Origin: Pseudomonas sp. SCB32
Lineage (GTDB): Bacteria > Pseudomonadota > Gammaproteobacteria > Pseudomonadales > Pseudomonadaceae
Assembly (NCBI RefSeq): GCF_009189165.1
Contig: NZ_CP045118.1
Location: forward strand, 1,736,001 to 1,800,000
Direction: 5' to 3'
DNA: 64,000 bases
How positions within the stretch are numbered: position 1 is the stretch's first letter; each line of letters starts with the position of its first letter. Below the pieces are notes generated by a model that was given only the letters and a program-made list of their open reading frames with translations, was not told the DNA's origin and searched no databases. The position numbers and the translations under genes are program-made. Positions 32,795-41,291 of the stretch are shown here, one piece after another.

Positions 32795-33649
32795 ATGCGA
32801 ATGATGCGACGCCTGTTAGGTCTGGGCGCAGGTCTGGTGCTGTCGGCGGCTGCGGGCCTGGCCGGTGCGGCGGCCAAGCCGGAAGTCACTCTGGGTTACG
32901 TTGATGGCTGGTCGGACAGCGTGGCCACCACGCACGTGGCCGCCGAGATCATGCGCGAGAAGCTCGGCTACCAGGTCAAGCTGATGCCGGTCGCGGCCGG
33001 GATCATGTGGCAGGGCGTGGCGCGCGGCAAACTCGATGCCATGCTCTCGGCCTGGCTGCCGGTCACCCACGGCGCCTACTACGACAAGATGAAGGACAAG
33101 GTGGTCAACCTGGGCGTGAACTACCCGGGCGCGAAGATCGGCCTGATCGTGCCCGATTACGTGAAAGCCAACAGCATCGAAGACCTCAAGGCACAGAAGG
33201 CTGATTTCGACGGCCGTATCGTCGGCATCGACGCCGGCGCCGGGGTGATGCTCAAGACCGACCAGGCGATCAAGGACTACGGCCTGGACTACAAACTGGT
33301 GGCCAGCTCCGGCAGCGGCATGATCGCCGAGCTGACCCGTGCGGAGGCTGACAAGAAGGCTGTGGCGGTAACCGGCTGGATTCCGCACTGGATGTTCGCC
33401 AAATGGAAGCTGAAGTTCCTGGAAGATCCGAAAAAGGTCTACGGCGACGAAGAGCACGTCGACAGCGTCGCCAACCCGGCGCTGGAGAAGAAGGCGCCTG
33501 AAGTCTGGGCCTTCCTGAAGAAATTCCAGTGGAAGGACGGCCAGGAAATCGGCGAGGTGATGCTCGCCGTGCAGAACGGCGAGAAGCCGGAAGTGGCCGC
33601 CAAGAAGTGGGTCGAAGCGCATCCGGATCGCGTGAAAGAGTGGCTGTAA
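32795..33649 (+). CDS. betX: Glycine betaine/choline-type periplasmic binding protein (BetX-like)
   Basis: A 284-residue secreted binding protein of the OpuAC/ProX family, with signal peptide ending MRMMRRLLGLGAGLVLSAAAGLAGA. The mature protein has TLGYVDGWSDSVATTHVAAEIMREKLGYQVK and the aromatic pocket motifs (SAWLPVTHGAY, GWIPHWMFAKWKLKFLED) that bind quaternary amines. There are no permease genes beside it; in P. aeruginosa orphan BetX, CbcX and CaiX proteins share one CbcWV transporter. It probably helps osmoprotection or carbon use from betaine. GGGGAGAA at 32783-32790 fixes the start. A strong terminator follows. Confidence 0.85.
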   Translation: MRMMRRLLGLGAGLVLSAAAGLAGAAAKPEVTLGYVDGWSDSVATTHVAAEIMREKLGYQVKLMPVAAGIMWQGVARGKLDAMLSAWLPVTHGAYYDKMKDKVVNLGVNYPGAKIGLIVPDYVKANSIEDLKAQKADFDGRIVGIDAGAGVMLKTDQAIKDYGLDYKLVASSGSGMIAELTRAEADKKAVAVTGWIPHWMFAKWKLKFLEDPKKVYGDEEHVDSVANPALEKKAPEVWAFLKKFQWKDGQEIGEVMLAVQNGEKPEVAAKKWVEAHPDRVKEWL

Positions 33650-33680
33650 GCGCTTAGATCGCGCCACGCCTGACACAGGA

Positions 33681-33719
33681 AAATCCCTCGCGAAGCCAAG
33701 CCTTCGCGGGGGATTTTTT
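33681..33719 (+). terminator. Terminator of the betaine-binding gene
   Basis: AAATCCCTCGCGAAG pairs with CTTCGCGGGGGATTT, a stem of about 14 bp, followed by TTTTT. It is the strongest terminator in the window. Confidence 0.95.
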
Positions 33720-33769
33720 CATGGCGCGGCGTCTATTCCGGGCTTGTTCGCAAATCCCTTGCAAACGCT

Positions 33770-33783
33770 ACGACTAAAGTCGT
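33770..33783. promoter_or_regulatory. Palindrome ACGACTAAAGTCGT upstream of yjcH-actP
   Basis: ACGACT (33770-33775) and AGTCGT (33778-33783) are exact inverted arms with AA between. It is 78 bp before the yjcH start, where a promoter would be expected. It could be bound by a LuxR-type response regulator such as CrbR/ErdR, which control acetate uptake genes; this assignment is inferred. Confidence 0.4.
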
Positions 33784-33860
33784 CTGGAGCGCTTGCACTG
33801 GAGTCCTAAAGTGGAGATCGACGACATCCGCGTCATCCCCGCTGTGAGGACAAGAACAAA

Positions 33861-34172
33861 ATGAACGACAGCATCTACCAGCGGATTGATACCAATCCGC
33901 GCTTCAAAGAGTTGGTGGCCAAGCGCGAGCGATTCGCCTGGCTGCTCTCCCTGGTCATGTTGGGCCTGTACGTGAGCTTCATCCTGCTGATCGCCTTCCA
34001 GCCGCAGCTGCTGGGCACCAGGATCAGCGCCGATTCGTCCGTCACCTGGGGCATCCCCATGGGCGTCGGGCTGATCCTCTCGGCCTTTGTGCTCACCGGC
34101 ATCTACGTGCGCCGTGCGAATGGTGAATTCGACCGCCTGAACCAGGAAATTCTCAAGGAGGCCCAGCAATGA
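33861..34172 (+). CDS. yjcH: DUF485 membrane protein YjcH
   Basis: A 103-residue protein with two membrane helices (about residues 28-50 and 62-82) and a conserved N-terminal [29 protein letters not shown], typical of DUF485/YjcH. The gene always precedes actP in many bacteria, and here the stop overlaps the actP start by four bases. It likely helps ActP assembly or function, though its exact task is unknown. Confidence 0.93.
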   Translation: MNDSIYQRIDTNPRFKELVAKRERFAWLLSLVMLGLYVSFILLIAFQPQLLGTRISADSSVTWGIPMGVGLILSAFVLTGIYVRRANGEFDRLNQEILKEAQQ

Positions 34173-35839
34173 AAGGCCGAATCGCCGCGGCCCTCGCTCT
34201 GGCCGCCATTGTTCCCGCACTCTGGGCCCCCGCACTCTGGGCTGACGCCCTCACCGGCGAGGTGAAGCGCCAGCCGCTGAACCTCTCCGCCATCATCATG
34301 TTCGTCGCCTTCGTCGGCCTGACCCTGTGCATCACCTACTGGGCCTCCAAGCGCAGCAAGTCCGCCGCCGATTTCTACACCGCCGGCGGCAGCATCACCG
34401 GCTTCCAGAACGGCCTGGCGATCGCTGGCGACTACATGTCCGCCGCATCCTTCCTCGGCATTTCCGCGCTGGTGTTCACCTCGGGCTATGACGGCCTGAT
34501 CTACTCCATCGGCTTCCTGGTCGGCTGGCCGATTATCCTCTTCCTGATCGCCGAGCGCCTGCGCAACCTGGGCAAGTACACCTTCGCCGACGTGGCGTCC
34601 TACCGCCTCAAGCAGAAGGACATCCGTACCCTGTCCGCCTGCGGTTCGCTGGTCGTCGTGGCCTTCTACCTGATCGCGCAGATGGTCGGCGCCGGCAAGC
34701 TGATCGAGCTGCTGTTCGGCCTGAACTACCACGTCGCAGTGGTCATGGTCGGTATCCTGATGGTGCTCTACGTGCTGTTCGGCGGCATGCTCGCCACCAC
34801 CTGGGTGCAGATCATCAAGGCCGTGCTGCTGCTCTCGGGCGCCACTTTCATGGCGATCATGGTGCTCAAGCACGTCAATTTCGACATCAGCACCCTGTTC
34901 TCCGAAGCCATCAAGGTCCACCCGAAGGGCGAGTCGATCATGAGCCCAGGCGGACTGGTGAAGGACCCGATCTCGGCCTTCTCCCTGGGCTTCGCGCTGA
35001 TGTTCGGCACCGCCGGCCTGCCGCACATCCTGATGCGCTTCTTCACCGTCAGTGACGCCAAGGAAGCCCGCAAGAGCGTGTTCTTCGCCACCGGCTTCAT
35101 CGGCTACTTCTACATCCTGACCTTCATCATCGGCTTCGGCGCGATCCTGCTGGTCAGCACCAACCCGGACTTCAAGGACGCCACCGGCGCCCTGCTGGGC
35201 GGCAACAACATGGCCGCCGTGCACCTGGCCAACGCCGTGGGCGGCAGCCTGTTCCTGGGCTTCATCTCCGCCGTGGCCTTCGCCACCATCCTCGCGGTGG
35301 TTGCCGGCCTGACCCTGGCCGGCGCCTCGGCCGTGTCCCACGACCTGTACGCCAGCGTGCTCAAAGGCGGCAAGGCCAACGAAAAGGATGAACTGCGCGT
35401 CTCGAAGATCACCACCGTCTGCCTGGGCGTGGTGGCGATCATCCTCGGCATCCTGTTCGAGAAGCAGAACATCGCCTTCATGGTCGGCCTGGCCTTCTCC
35501 ATCGCCGCCAGCTGCAACTTCCCAGTGCTGCTGCTCTCCATGTACTGGAAGAAGCTGACCACCCGCGGCGCCAAGATCGGCGGCTGGATGGGCCTGATCA
35601 CCGCGGTGGTGCTGATGATCCTCGGCCCGACCATCTGGGTGCAGATCCTCGGCCACGAGAAGCCCATCTACCCGTTCGAATACCCGGCGCTGTTCTCCAT
35701 GGCGGTGGCCTTCACCGGTATCTGGTTCTTCTCCATCACCGACAAGTCCACTGCGGCCGACGAAGAGCGCGCGCGCTTCTTCCCGCAGTTCATCCGCTCG
35801 CAAACCGGCCTGGGTGCCACTGGCGCAGTCGCCCACTGA
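34169..35839 (+). CDS. actP: Cation/acetate symporter ActP
   Basis: A 556-residue transporter of the sodium:solute symporter family, with an N-terminal signal-like segment and 13 or so membrane helices. Family patterns are seen: [41 protein letters not shown], and [25 protein letters not shown]. It imports acetate and glycolate into the cell and supports growth on acetate with Acs. The gene overlaps yjcH by four bases. A hairpin about 20 bp later separates it from the DUF294 gene. Confidence 0.95.
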   Translation: MKGRIAAALALAAIVPALWAPALWADALTGEVKRQPLNLSAIIMFVAFVGLTLCITYWASKRSKSAADFYTAGGSITGFQNGLAIAGDYMSAASFLGISALVFTSGYDGLIYSIGFLVGWPIILFLIAERLRNLGKYTFADVASYRLKQKDIRTLSACGSLVVVAFYLIAQMVGAGKLIELLFGLNYHVAVVMVGILMVLYVLFGGMLATTWVQIIKAVLLLSGATFMAIMVLKHVNFDISTLFSEAIKVHPKGESIMSPGGLVKDPISAFSLGFALMFGTAGLPHILMRFFTVSDAKEARKSVFFATGFIGYFYILTFIIGFGAILLVSTNPDFKDATGALLGGNNMAAVHLANAVGGSLFLGFISAVAFATILAVVAGLTLAGASAVSHDLYASVLKGGKANEKDELRVSKITTVCLGVVAIILGILFEKQNIAFMVGLAFSIAASCNFPVLLLSMYWKKLTTRGAKIGGWMGLITAVVLMILGPTIWVQILGHEKPIYPFEYPALFSMAVAFTGIWFFSITDKSTAADEERARFFPQFIRSQTGLGATGAVAH

Positions 35840-35855
35840 TCGCCTGAGCCAACCT

Positions 35856-35893
35856 GCGGGGCCGGGGGTGGAAACACCTCCGGCCCCGTTGCT
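35856..35893 (+). terminator. Terminator-like hairpin after actP
   Basis: GGGGCCGGGGGTG pairs with CACCTCCGGCCCC, with a GAAA loop, then GTTGCTTTG. The T-run is weak, so some read-through into the DUF294 gene is possible. Confidence 0.65.
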
Positions 35894-35912
35894 TTGAGAC
35901 GGGGACTTCTTG

Positions 35913-37703
35913 ATGTCCGACGATTTCAATTTCGCCGCGCCGCCCTTCGACCAGTTGCGCCCGCAGGAGAGAGAGCAGCTGCGCGATGCGCTGAGCGTGG
36001 GTTACTACACGGTCGATGAAGTGCTGCTGGAACCCGGCGCGCCGGTGCCGTGCCTGTTCATCCTGATGAAAGGCGTGATCGAGGAGCGCGGCGAGGACGG
36101 CAAGCTGTTCGCCCAGTACGCCGCCGAGGACCTGTTCGACGTGCGCGGACTGTTCTCCGGCAGCAGCAAGCACCGCTACCAGGCGGTCGAGGAGAGCATC
36201 GTCTACGAGCTGCCGGCGGAAGTGTTCCACCAGCTCTGCGCGAGCAATCCCGAGTTTGCCCGCTTCTTCCGCGCGGACCTGGCGAGCAAGCGCCAACTGG
36301 AGCGTCGCGACGGGCAGAACCTCGCCGAATTCATCCTCACCCGTATCGCCCGCGAGCACCTGCTGCCGGCCATCGAGGTGGAGCCGGCGTTGCTGTTGGG
36401 CGATGCTGCACGTCTGCAATTGAGCTGTGGCGCCGATGCGCTGCTGGTGCGCGAAAACAGTGCGCTGGGCATCGTGACCCGTACCGACCTGATGGTTGCG
36501 CACTTCCGCGATGGTCGCAGTGAAGCCGAACCCATCGGCCCGCTGGCGCACCGGCCGCTGGCCTGCGTCGAGCTGGGCGACTTCCTGTTCGACGCGATGA
36601 TCCTGATGACCCGCCAACGCATCGAGCGGGTGGCGGTGTGCGAGGCGGGCAGGGTGGTCGGGTTGCTGCACCTGACCCAGGTGCTCAGCCTGTTCTCCAC
36701 TCACTCCCATGTGCTGGCGCTGCGCATCGCCCGCGCCGAAAGCGAGGCCGAGTTGCGCGCGGCGGCGGAAACCCTGCACACCCTGATTGCGACCCTGGCC
36801 GGCAACGGCATCCGCCTGCGCTTCATCATGCAACTGGTCAGCGCGCTCAATGAGCAGTTGCTGCAGCGCCTCTTCGAACTGCTGATCCCGCCGGAACTGC
36901 GTGGCAAGTGCTGCCTGATGGTGATGGGTAGCGAAGGCCGCGCCGAGCAACTGCTCAAGACCGACCAGGACAACGCCCTGATCCTCGCCGACGACCTGCC
37001 GGTGGAGAAGGGCCTGCAATTGATGCAGCGTTTCTCCGCGGCCCTGCTGGACTTCGGTTATCCACCTTGCCCTGGCGGTGTCATGGCCAGCCGCAGCGAG
37101 TGGTGCAAGCCGTTGTCCGAATGGCAACACGAACTGCGCGATGTGCCGTTGCAGGGGCGTCCGGAACAACTGATGCGCCTGTCGATCCTCGCCGATGCCT
37201 GGCCGGTGGCGGGTAACCTGCAATTGTTCGAAAGCCTGCGCGAGAGCCTGAACGCCCTGGCCGGCGACGACAGCCGCTGGCTGAGCGACCTGGCGCTGCC
37301 GGCCCTGCAGTTCGACACACCGCTGACCTTTCTCGGCCAGCTCAAGACCCAGGACGCGCAGCTGGACATCAAGCGTGGCGGCATCTTCCCCATCGTCCAC
37401 GGCGCCCGCGCGCTGGCGCTGCGCGAAGGGCTGGAGGAGCGTGGAACCCTGGGCCGCCTGGCCGCGCTCAAGGCGCTCTGTGTGCTGGACGAGACGCTTG
37501 CGGACAACCTGGTGGAGTCCTTCGAGCTGTTCCTGCAGCTGCGTCTGCGCCAGCAACTGGATGGCCAGCGCGACGGACGGATGCAGGGACTCGATGTTTC
37601 GCGGCTGAGTCGCCATGAACGCGACCTGTTGCGCTACGGTTTGCACGTGGTGAAGAAGTTCAAGCAGAGCCTGATCCGGCAGTTCCACCTGGAGACCCGA
37701 TGA
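35913..37703 (+). CDS. cNMP-binding/CBS/DUF294 nucleotidyltransferase
   Basis: A 596-residue protein. Residues about 10-125 are a cyclic-nucleotide-binding fold (GAPVPCLFILMKGVIEERGEDGKLFAQYAAEDLFD). Residues 145-275 are a CBS pair. Residues 290-450 form the DUF294 nucleotidyltransferase with MGSEGRAEQLLKTDQDNALI, the GSxGRxE and TDQD metal-binding motif of GlnD/DUF294 enzymes, and a DUF294_C domain ends the protein. It would transfer a nucleotide to a target after binding a nucleotide signal. An ATG at 35913 follows GGGGAC. It overlaps the exonuclease gene as ATGA. Confidence 0.9.
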   Translation: MSDDFNFAAPPFDQLRPQEREQLRDALSVGYYTVDEVLLEPGAPVPCLFILMKGVIEERGEDGKLFAQYAAEDLFDVRGLFSGSSKHRYQAVEESIVYELPAEVFHQLCASNPEFARFFRADLASKRQLERRDGQNLAEFILTRIAREHLLPAIEVEPALLLGDAARLQLSCGADALLVRENSALGIVTRTDLMVAHFRDGRSEAEPIGPLAHRPLACVELGDFLFDAMILMTRQRIERVAVCEAGRVVGLLHLTQVLSLFSTHSHVLALRIARAESEAELRAAAETLHTLIATLAGNGIRLRFIMQLVSALNEQLLQRLFELLIPPELRGKCCLMVMGSEGRAEQLLKTDQDNALILADDLPVEKGLQLMQRFSAALLDFGYPPCPGGVMASRSEWCKPLSEWQHELRDVPLQGRPEQLMRLSILADAWPVAGNLQLFESLRESLNALAGDDSRWLSDLALPALQFDTPLTFLGQLKTQDAQLDIKRGGIFPIVHGARALALREGLEERGTLGRLAALKALCVLDETLADNLVESFELFLQLRLRQQLDGQRDGRMQGLDVSRLSRHERDLLRYGLHVVKKFKQSLIRQFHLETR

Positions 37704-38326
37704 ACGGCTGCATCAGCCTCCCCGATCACCAGTGGGCCGCGTGGCGCCGCCGCCTGTACTGGTGGCGGCATGATCCGGCGGACGCCGAGGAGCTGGTGTC
37801 GCTGGACCTGGAGACCACCAGCCTCGATCCGCGCAAGGCCGACATCCTCAGCATCGGCGCGGTGCGCATCCGGCGTGGCAAGCTGATCCTCGGCGAGCGC
37901 CTGGAATTGCTGGTGGAGCCGCCGCCGAGCCTGAGCGGCGAGTCGATTCGCATCCACAAGCTGCGGCGCACCGATCTCGAAGGGCAGTTGCCGCTGGCGG
38001 AGGCGTTGCGCCGGGTGCAGGCATTCATCGGCGATCGCCCGTTGCTCGGCTATTACCTGTCCTTCGATGTCGCTGTGCTGCGCCGGCACCTGCGCGAGCA
38101 GCTCGGCGCGCGCCTGGACAATCCGCGGGTGGAGGTATCCGAGCTGTATCACCGCAAGATGAGCCGGCGCTTCCCCGACCTGCACCTGGACCTGCGCTTC
38201 GATACGCTGGCGCGCAACCTGGATATCCCGGTGGAAGGCCGCCATACCGCGATCGGCGATGCGCGCACCGCCGCGCTGATGTTCCTGCGCCTGCGCAAGG
38301 GCTCGCTGCCGCGCGACCTGAGCTGA
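37700..38326 (+). CDS. DEDDh-type 3'-5' exonuclease (DnaQ epsilon-like)
   Basis: A 208-residue exonuclease of the DnaQ superfamily. Exo I is SLDLETTSLDP (Asp36, Glu38), Exo II LLGYYLSFDVAVL and Exo III HTAIGDARTAAL, giving the full DEDDh set. It could digest single-stranded DNA or RNA ends. It is translationally coupled to the DUF294 gene, a pairing found across Proteobacteria. It is related to the polymerase III epsilon chain but much shorter. Confidence 0.9.
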   Translation: MNGCISLPDHQWAAWRRRLYWWRHDPADAEELVSLDLETTSLDPRKADILSIGAVRIRRGKLILGERLELLVEPPPSLSGESIRIHKLRRTDLEGQLPLAEALRRVQAFIGDRPLLGYYLSFDVAVLRRHLREQLGARLDNPRVEVSELYHRKMSRRFPDLHLDLRFDTLARNLDIPVEGRHTAIGDARTAALMFLRLRKGSLPRDLS

Positions 38327-38477
38327 ACGGCGCAGAGAAATACCCGCGCTGTGGATGACGTCACGCCGCCAGTGAGACTTGCGAACACTCCGTCGTTCCA
38401 CAGGGTGATTCGTCGCACAGCCCCGGCCATGATGGCGTACTACCATACCCGTCCTTTGCCGTCGTGGAGTCGAAAGG

Positions 38478-38777
38478 ATGCCGGGTGTCGTGCTGCTCGC
38501 ACTGGGAGTTGTGTGGTTGATCGTCCAGTGTGGCGTGGGCTTGCTGCCGCTGGCAGATGCCGGCTCGCTTGAGCCGGTCAGCCGGCCCGAGCGTTTCTGG
38601 CAGTTCGCCTTCCTCGGTCCGTCCATTCCACTGGCCCTGGGCCTGTTCCTGCTGCGCTATCGGGTGCGGCGTTTCGCGCAGCTCAAACACGAGAGCCTCA
38701 ACTGCGCTGCCTACCTGCTGATCTGCGCCGGGGTTGCCCTGGTGCTGGGCAAGCTCTGTGTCCTGCTGATCGATTGA
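38478..38777 (+). CDS. Small hypothetical membrane protein
   Basis: A 99-residue protein with three hydrophobic segments (residues 3-25, 44-60, 74-95). I do not recognise a family. The ATG at 38478 follows GTCGAAAGG. It stands alone between the exonuclease and SDR genes. Confidence 0.55.
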   Translation: MPGVVLLALGVVWLIVQCGVGLLPLADAGSLEPVSRPERFWQFAFLGPSIPLALGLFLLRYRVRRFAQLKHESLNCAAYLLICAGVALVLGKLCVLLID

Positions 38778-38903
38778 GCGCTTGATCCTGGGGGCTGTGG
38801 CGGCGGTTTGCCGGGGGCATTCAGCTCCCTGATTTCGCCGCTGGGGGCGCGAAGCCGTGGTTACACTTCGGCCCACGTCCTAACAGGAAAGGCAAACCTC
38901 TCC

Positions 38904-39716
38904 ATGCAAAACCGCATCATGATCACCGGCGCCGGTTCCGGCCTCGGTCGCGAAATCGCCTTGCGCTGGGCCCGCGAGGGCTGGAAGCTGGCCCTGGCCG
39001 ACGTTAACGAAGCGGGTCTGGCGGAAACCCTGAAGCTGGTGCGTGAAGCCGGCGGCGATGGCATCACCCAACGCTGCGACGTGCGCGACTACAGCCAGTT
39101 GACCCAGCTGGCGCAGTCCTGCGAAGAGAAATTCGGCGGCATCGACATCATCGTCAACAACGCCGGCGTTGCTTCCGGCGGCTTCTTCAGCGAGCTGTCG
39201 CTGGAGGACTGGGACTGGCAGATCTCGATCAACCTGATGGGCGTGGTCAAGGGCTGCAAGGCCTTCCTGCCGCTGCTGGAGAAGAGCAAGGGCCGGATCA
39301 TCAACATCGCCTCCATGGCCGCGCTGATGCAGGGCCCGGCGATGAGCAACTACAACGTGGCCAAGGCCGGCGTGGTGGCGCTGTCGGAGAGCCTGCTGGC
39401 CGACCTCAGCCTGGTGGACGTGAAGGTCCACGTGGTCTGCCCGTCGTTCTTCCAGACCAACCTGCTGGATTCCTTCCGCGGCCCCAGCCCGGAAATGAAG
39501 TCCCAGGTCGGCAAGCTGCTGGAAAGCTCGCCGATCAGCGCCGCCGACATCGCCGAGTACATCCACCAGGAAGTGGCCCGCGACGTCTTCATGATCCTGC
39601 CTCACGAACAGGGCCGAATGGCCTGGCAGATCAAGCAGCAGAACCCGCAGGTGATCTACGACGAAATGGCCAAGATGGCGGAGAAGATGCAGGCCAAGCG
39701 CCGCTCGCAGGCCTGA
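38904..39716 (+). CDS. Short-chain dehydrogenase/reductase (SDR)
   Basis: A 270-residue classical SDR. The cofactor motif TGAGSGLG is at 8-15, NNAGVASGG follows, and the catalytic residues are Ser137, Tyr150 and Lys154 (YNVAKAG). It should oxidise or reduce an alcohol or carbonyl with NAD(P). The substrate is unknown. The extended Lys/Met-rich C terminus (MAKMAEKMQAKRRSQA) is a mark of this Pseudomonas subgroup. A terminator follows about 105 bp on. Confidence 0.9.
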   Translation: MQNRIMITGAGSGLGREIALRWAREGWKLALADVNEAGLAETLKLVREAGGDGITQRCDVRDYSQLTQLAQSCEEKFGGIDIIVNNAGVASGGFFSELSLEDWDWQISINLMGVVKGCKAFLPLLEKSKGRIINIASMAALMQGPAMSNYNVAKAGVVALSESLLADLSLVDVKVHVVCPSFFQTNLLDSFRGPSPEMKSQVGKLLESSPISAADIAEYIHQEVARDVFMILPHEQGRMAWQIKQQNPQVIYDEMAKMAEKMQAKRRSQA

Positions 39717-39821
39717 TCCGGCCCTCTTTCGGTGCACTGAAAGACAGGGCTTGCCCAGTCCGGTGCAAAGGGTTAGCTTTAGTCACCGGCCTGCCTGGCT
39801 GAAGAACGTTGGACCCCGGTG

Positions 39822-39856
39822 AAAGCCCCGCACATTTCGCGGGGCTTTTGCTTTTT
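39822..39856 (+). terminator. Terminator downstream of the SDR gene
   Basis: AAAGCCCCGC pairs with GCGGGGCTTTT, followed by TGCTTTTTC. Confidence 0.9.
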
Positions 39857-39945
39857 CGGGCCACTGCGCATCGACGTGGATTCGCGCTTTGCGTGTCGGC
39901 AGGCCTGTGTTAGAAGGCACCGGTGTCATTGAAGGAAGAACCCGC

Positions 39946-40371
39946 TTGCAGTCCGAATCCATCGTCTATGGTTGCATCCGCGACTGGCCCGGCGACTCGA
40001 TGGAGCGCCGCCTGCGCCGCGCCGCCAACCGCAAGGTGCTCGACAGCCTGCCAATGGGGGAGGCCTGGCCCTTCCTTGGCCGCGAGATGTTCAGCCGCTG
40101 CGAAACCGAGGGCGCCGGCCTGTACCAGTCCCAGGTGATCCATTTCGGCGCCAGCTACCAGACCATCGAGTACGAGTGGAAGCTCTGGGTCGAGCAATTC
40201 GAAGCCCTGTTGCGCCGCCTCTATTGGGCCAGCGCGGTGGTGCACCTGGAGACCGAAGTCAACGGCAGCCACACCTTCCGCTGGGAGTCCGAGAACGGCT
40301 TCCACAGCCCGCGCGAAGGCGAACTGAAAGTGCGTTGCGCCTGGGAGCGCGAAGGCGGCCTGCGCGGCTGA
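39946..40371 (+). CDS. Conserved hypothetical protein
   Basis: A 141-residue protein starting with TTG at 39946 ([18 protein letters not shown]). GAAGGAAG at 39931-39938 supports this start over a longer frame. It is soluble and Trp/Glu-rich ([21 protein letters not shown]). I do not recognise the family. The gene runs just before ynfA. Confidence 0.65.
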   Translation: MQSESIVYGCIRDWPGDSMERRLRRAANRKVLDSLPMGEAWPFLGREMFSRCETEGAGLYQSQVIHFGASYQTIEYEWKLWVEQFEALLRRLYWASAVVHLETEVNGSHTFRWESENGFHSPREGELKVRCAWEREGGLRG

Positions 40372-40402
40372 CCGGCACACTTTCCGTCACGGAAGGAACC
40401 CC

Positions 40403-40732
40403 ATGATCAATTACCTCTGGTTTGTCCTTGCCGCATTCTGCGAGATCGGCGGTTGCTACGCCTTCTACCTCTGGCTGCGGCTGGACAAGAGCGCCCTGTG
40501 GATAATTCCGGGGTTGTTCAGCCTGACGGTGTTCGCCCTGCTGCTGACCCGCGTCGAGGCCAGCTATGCCGGGCGCGCCTATGCCGCGTACGGCGGCATC
40601 TACGTCGCCGCGTCGTTGTTCTGGCTGGCCTTCGTGGAGAAGAGCCGCCCGCTGTGGAGCGACTGGGTCGGCGTGGCGCTCTGTGTGATCGGCGCCAGCG
40701 TGGTGCTGTTCGGGCCCAGGTTCGCGCCCTGA
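40403..40732 (+). CDS. YnfA-family (UPF0060) membrane protein
   Basis: A 109-residue protein with four membrane helices, beginning [30 protein letters not shown], the pattern of the YnfA/UPF0060 family related to small multidrug resistance pumps. Members form pairs in the inner membrane and may export cationic or other small molecules. Its RBS is GGAAGGAA before the ATG. It is followed by repeat-rich DNA. Confidence 0.93.
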   Translation: MINYLWFVLAAFCEIGGCYAFYLWLRLDKSALWIIPGLFSLTVFALLLTRVEASYAGRAYAAYGGIYVAASLFWLAFVEKSRPLWSDWVGVALCVIGASVVLFGPRFAP

Positions 40733-40770
40733 GTTCTGTTTCCTACGAAGAGCTCGCAACGGGTGGGGTC

Positions 40771-40863
40771 TTCGTAGGATGGGTAGAGCGTAGCGAAACC
40801 CATCAATCACAGGCCGCCACGGTGCAGGTAACGATGGGTTTCGCAGGCTCTACCCATCCTACG
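40771..40863. repeat. Inverted repeat, about 31-bp arms (CGTAGGATGGGTAGAG family)
   Basis: CGTAGGATGGGTAGAGCGTA...CCCATC (40773-40804) and its complement GATGGG...CTACCCATCCTACG (40833-40863) face each other with a 28-bp centre. The same motif recurs near 51586-51616, so it is a dispersed family. Confidence 0.75.
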
Positions 40864-40885
40864 CCCTACGCTTGCTAGGTCGTTT

Positions 40886-40981
40886 TTGTAGGAGCGGATC
40901 TTATCCTCGAAATCCCGGCGAAGCCGGGGCACAGGACAGAGCACCGGCCTACGGTCGGATCGCGGACAGGGTCCGCTCCTA
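40886..40981. repeat. REP doublet
   Basis: GTAGGAGCGGATCTTATCC at the start and GATCGCGGACAGGGTCCGCTCCT at the end form an inverted pair with about 50 bp between. It lies before the end of the UPF0270 gene. Confidence 0.75.
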
Positions 40982-41001
40982 TGGGGAACAGCGGCGCTGG
41001 C

Positions 41002-41232
41002 TCAGTCCTCCAGCCACTCCTTCGGCACTTCGCTTTTCAGCATCAACTGGCACTGCTGGCTTTCCGGGTCGAAGACGATCACCGCATCGCCGCGCTTGAG
41101 GGCATGCCGCGCGCGTTCCACGCGCACGTCCAGCGGCGTGTCGTCGCCATTGTCGGTGCCTTCGCGGGTGACGAAGTCTTCCAGCAGGTTGTTGAGGGTG
41201 TCGGCTTCGATGAGATCAAAGGGAATCAGCAT
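41002..41232 (-). CDS. UPF0270 (YheU-family) protein
   Basis: A 76-residue protein MLIPFDLIEADTLNNLLEDFVTREGTD..., with the YheU pattern including LDVRVERARHALKRGDAVIVFDPESQQCQLML. The family has unknown function; the PAO1 homologue (PA3463) also lies near the NAGGN genes. The ATG at 41232 has an upstream AGGGG-poor site, but conservation begins there. Confidence 0.88.
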   Translation of the reverse strand: MLIPFDLIEADTLNNLLEDFVTREGTDNGDDTPLDVRVERARHALKRGDAVIVFDPESQQCQLMLKSEVPKEWLED

Positions 41233-41250
41233 GGCGGGTACTCGCAAATT

Positions 41251-41278
41251 GCAGCGCGGGATTGTAGTCCCGCGCTGC
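41251..41278 (-). terminator. 11-bp hairpin downstream of the NAGGN operon
   Basis: GCAGCGCGGGA (41251-41261) and TCCCGCGCTGC (41268-41278) are exact inverted arms. The minus-strand continuation AATTTGCG has a poor T-run. It lies 13 bases past the peptidase stop and probably ends that operon's transcript. Confidence 0.6.
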
Positions 41279-41291
41279 GGCGAGTGCAGCC

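Noticed and set aside
34103..35929. A 608-residue minus-strand frame opposite yjcH-actP
   Set aside because: Highly repetitive Gly/His/Asp/Gln composition, no domain, and it covers two strongly conserved genes on the other strand.
38350..38366. TGACGTCA palindrome as a cAMP/Vfr-type site
   Set aside because: The Vfr consensus is TGTGA-N6-TCACA; this sequence does not fit and is likely chance.
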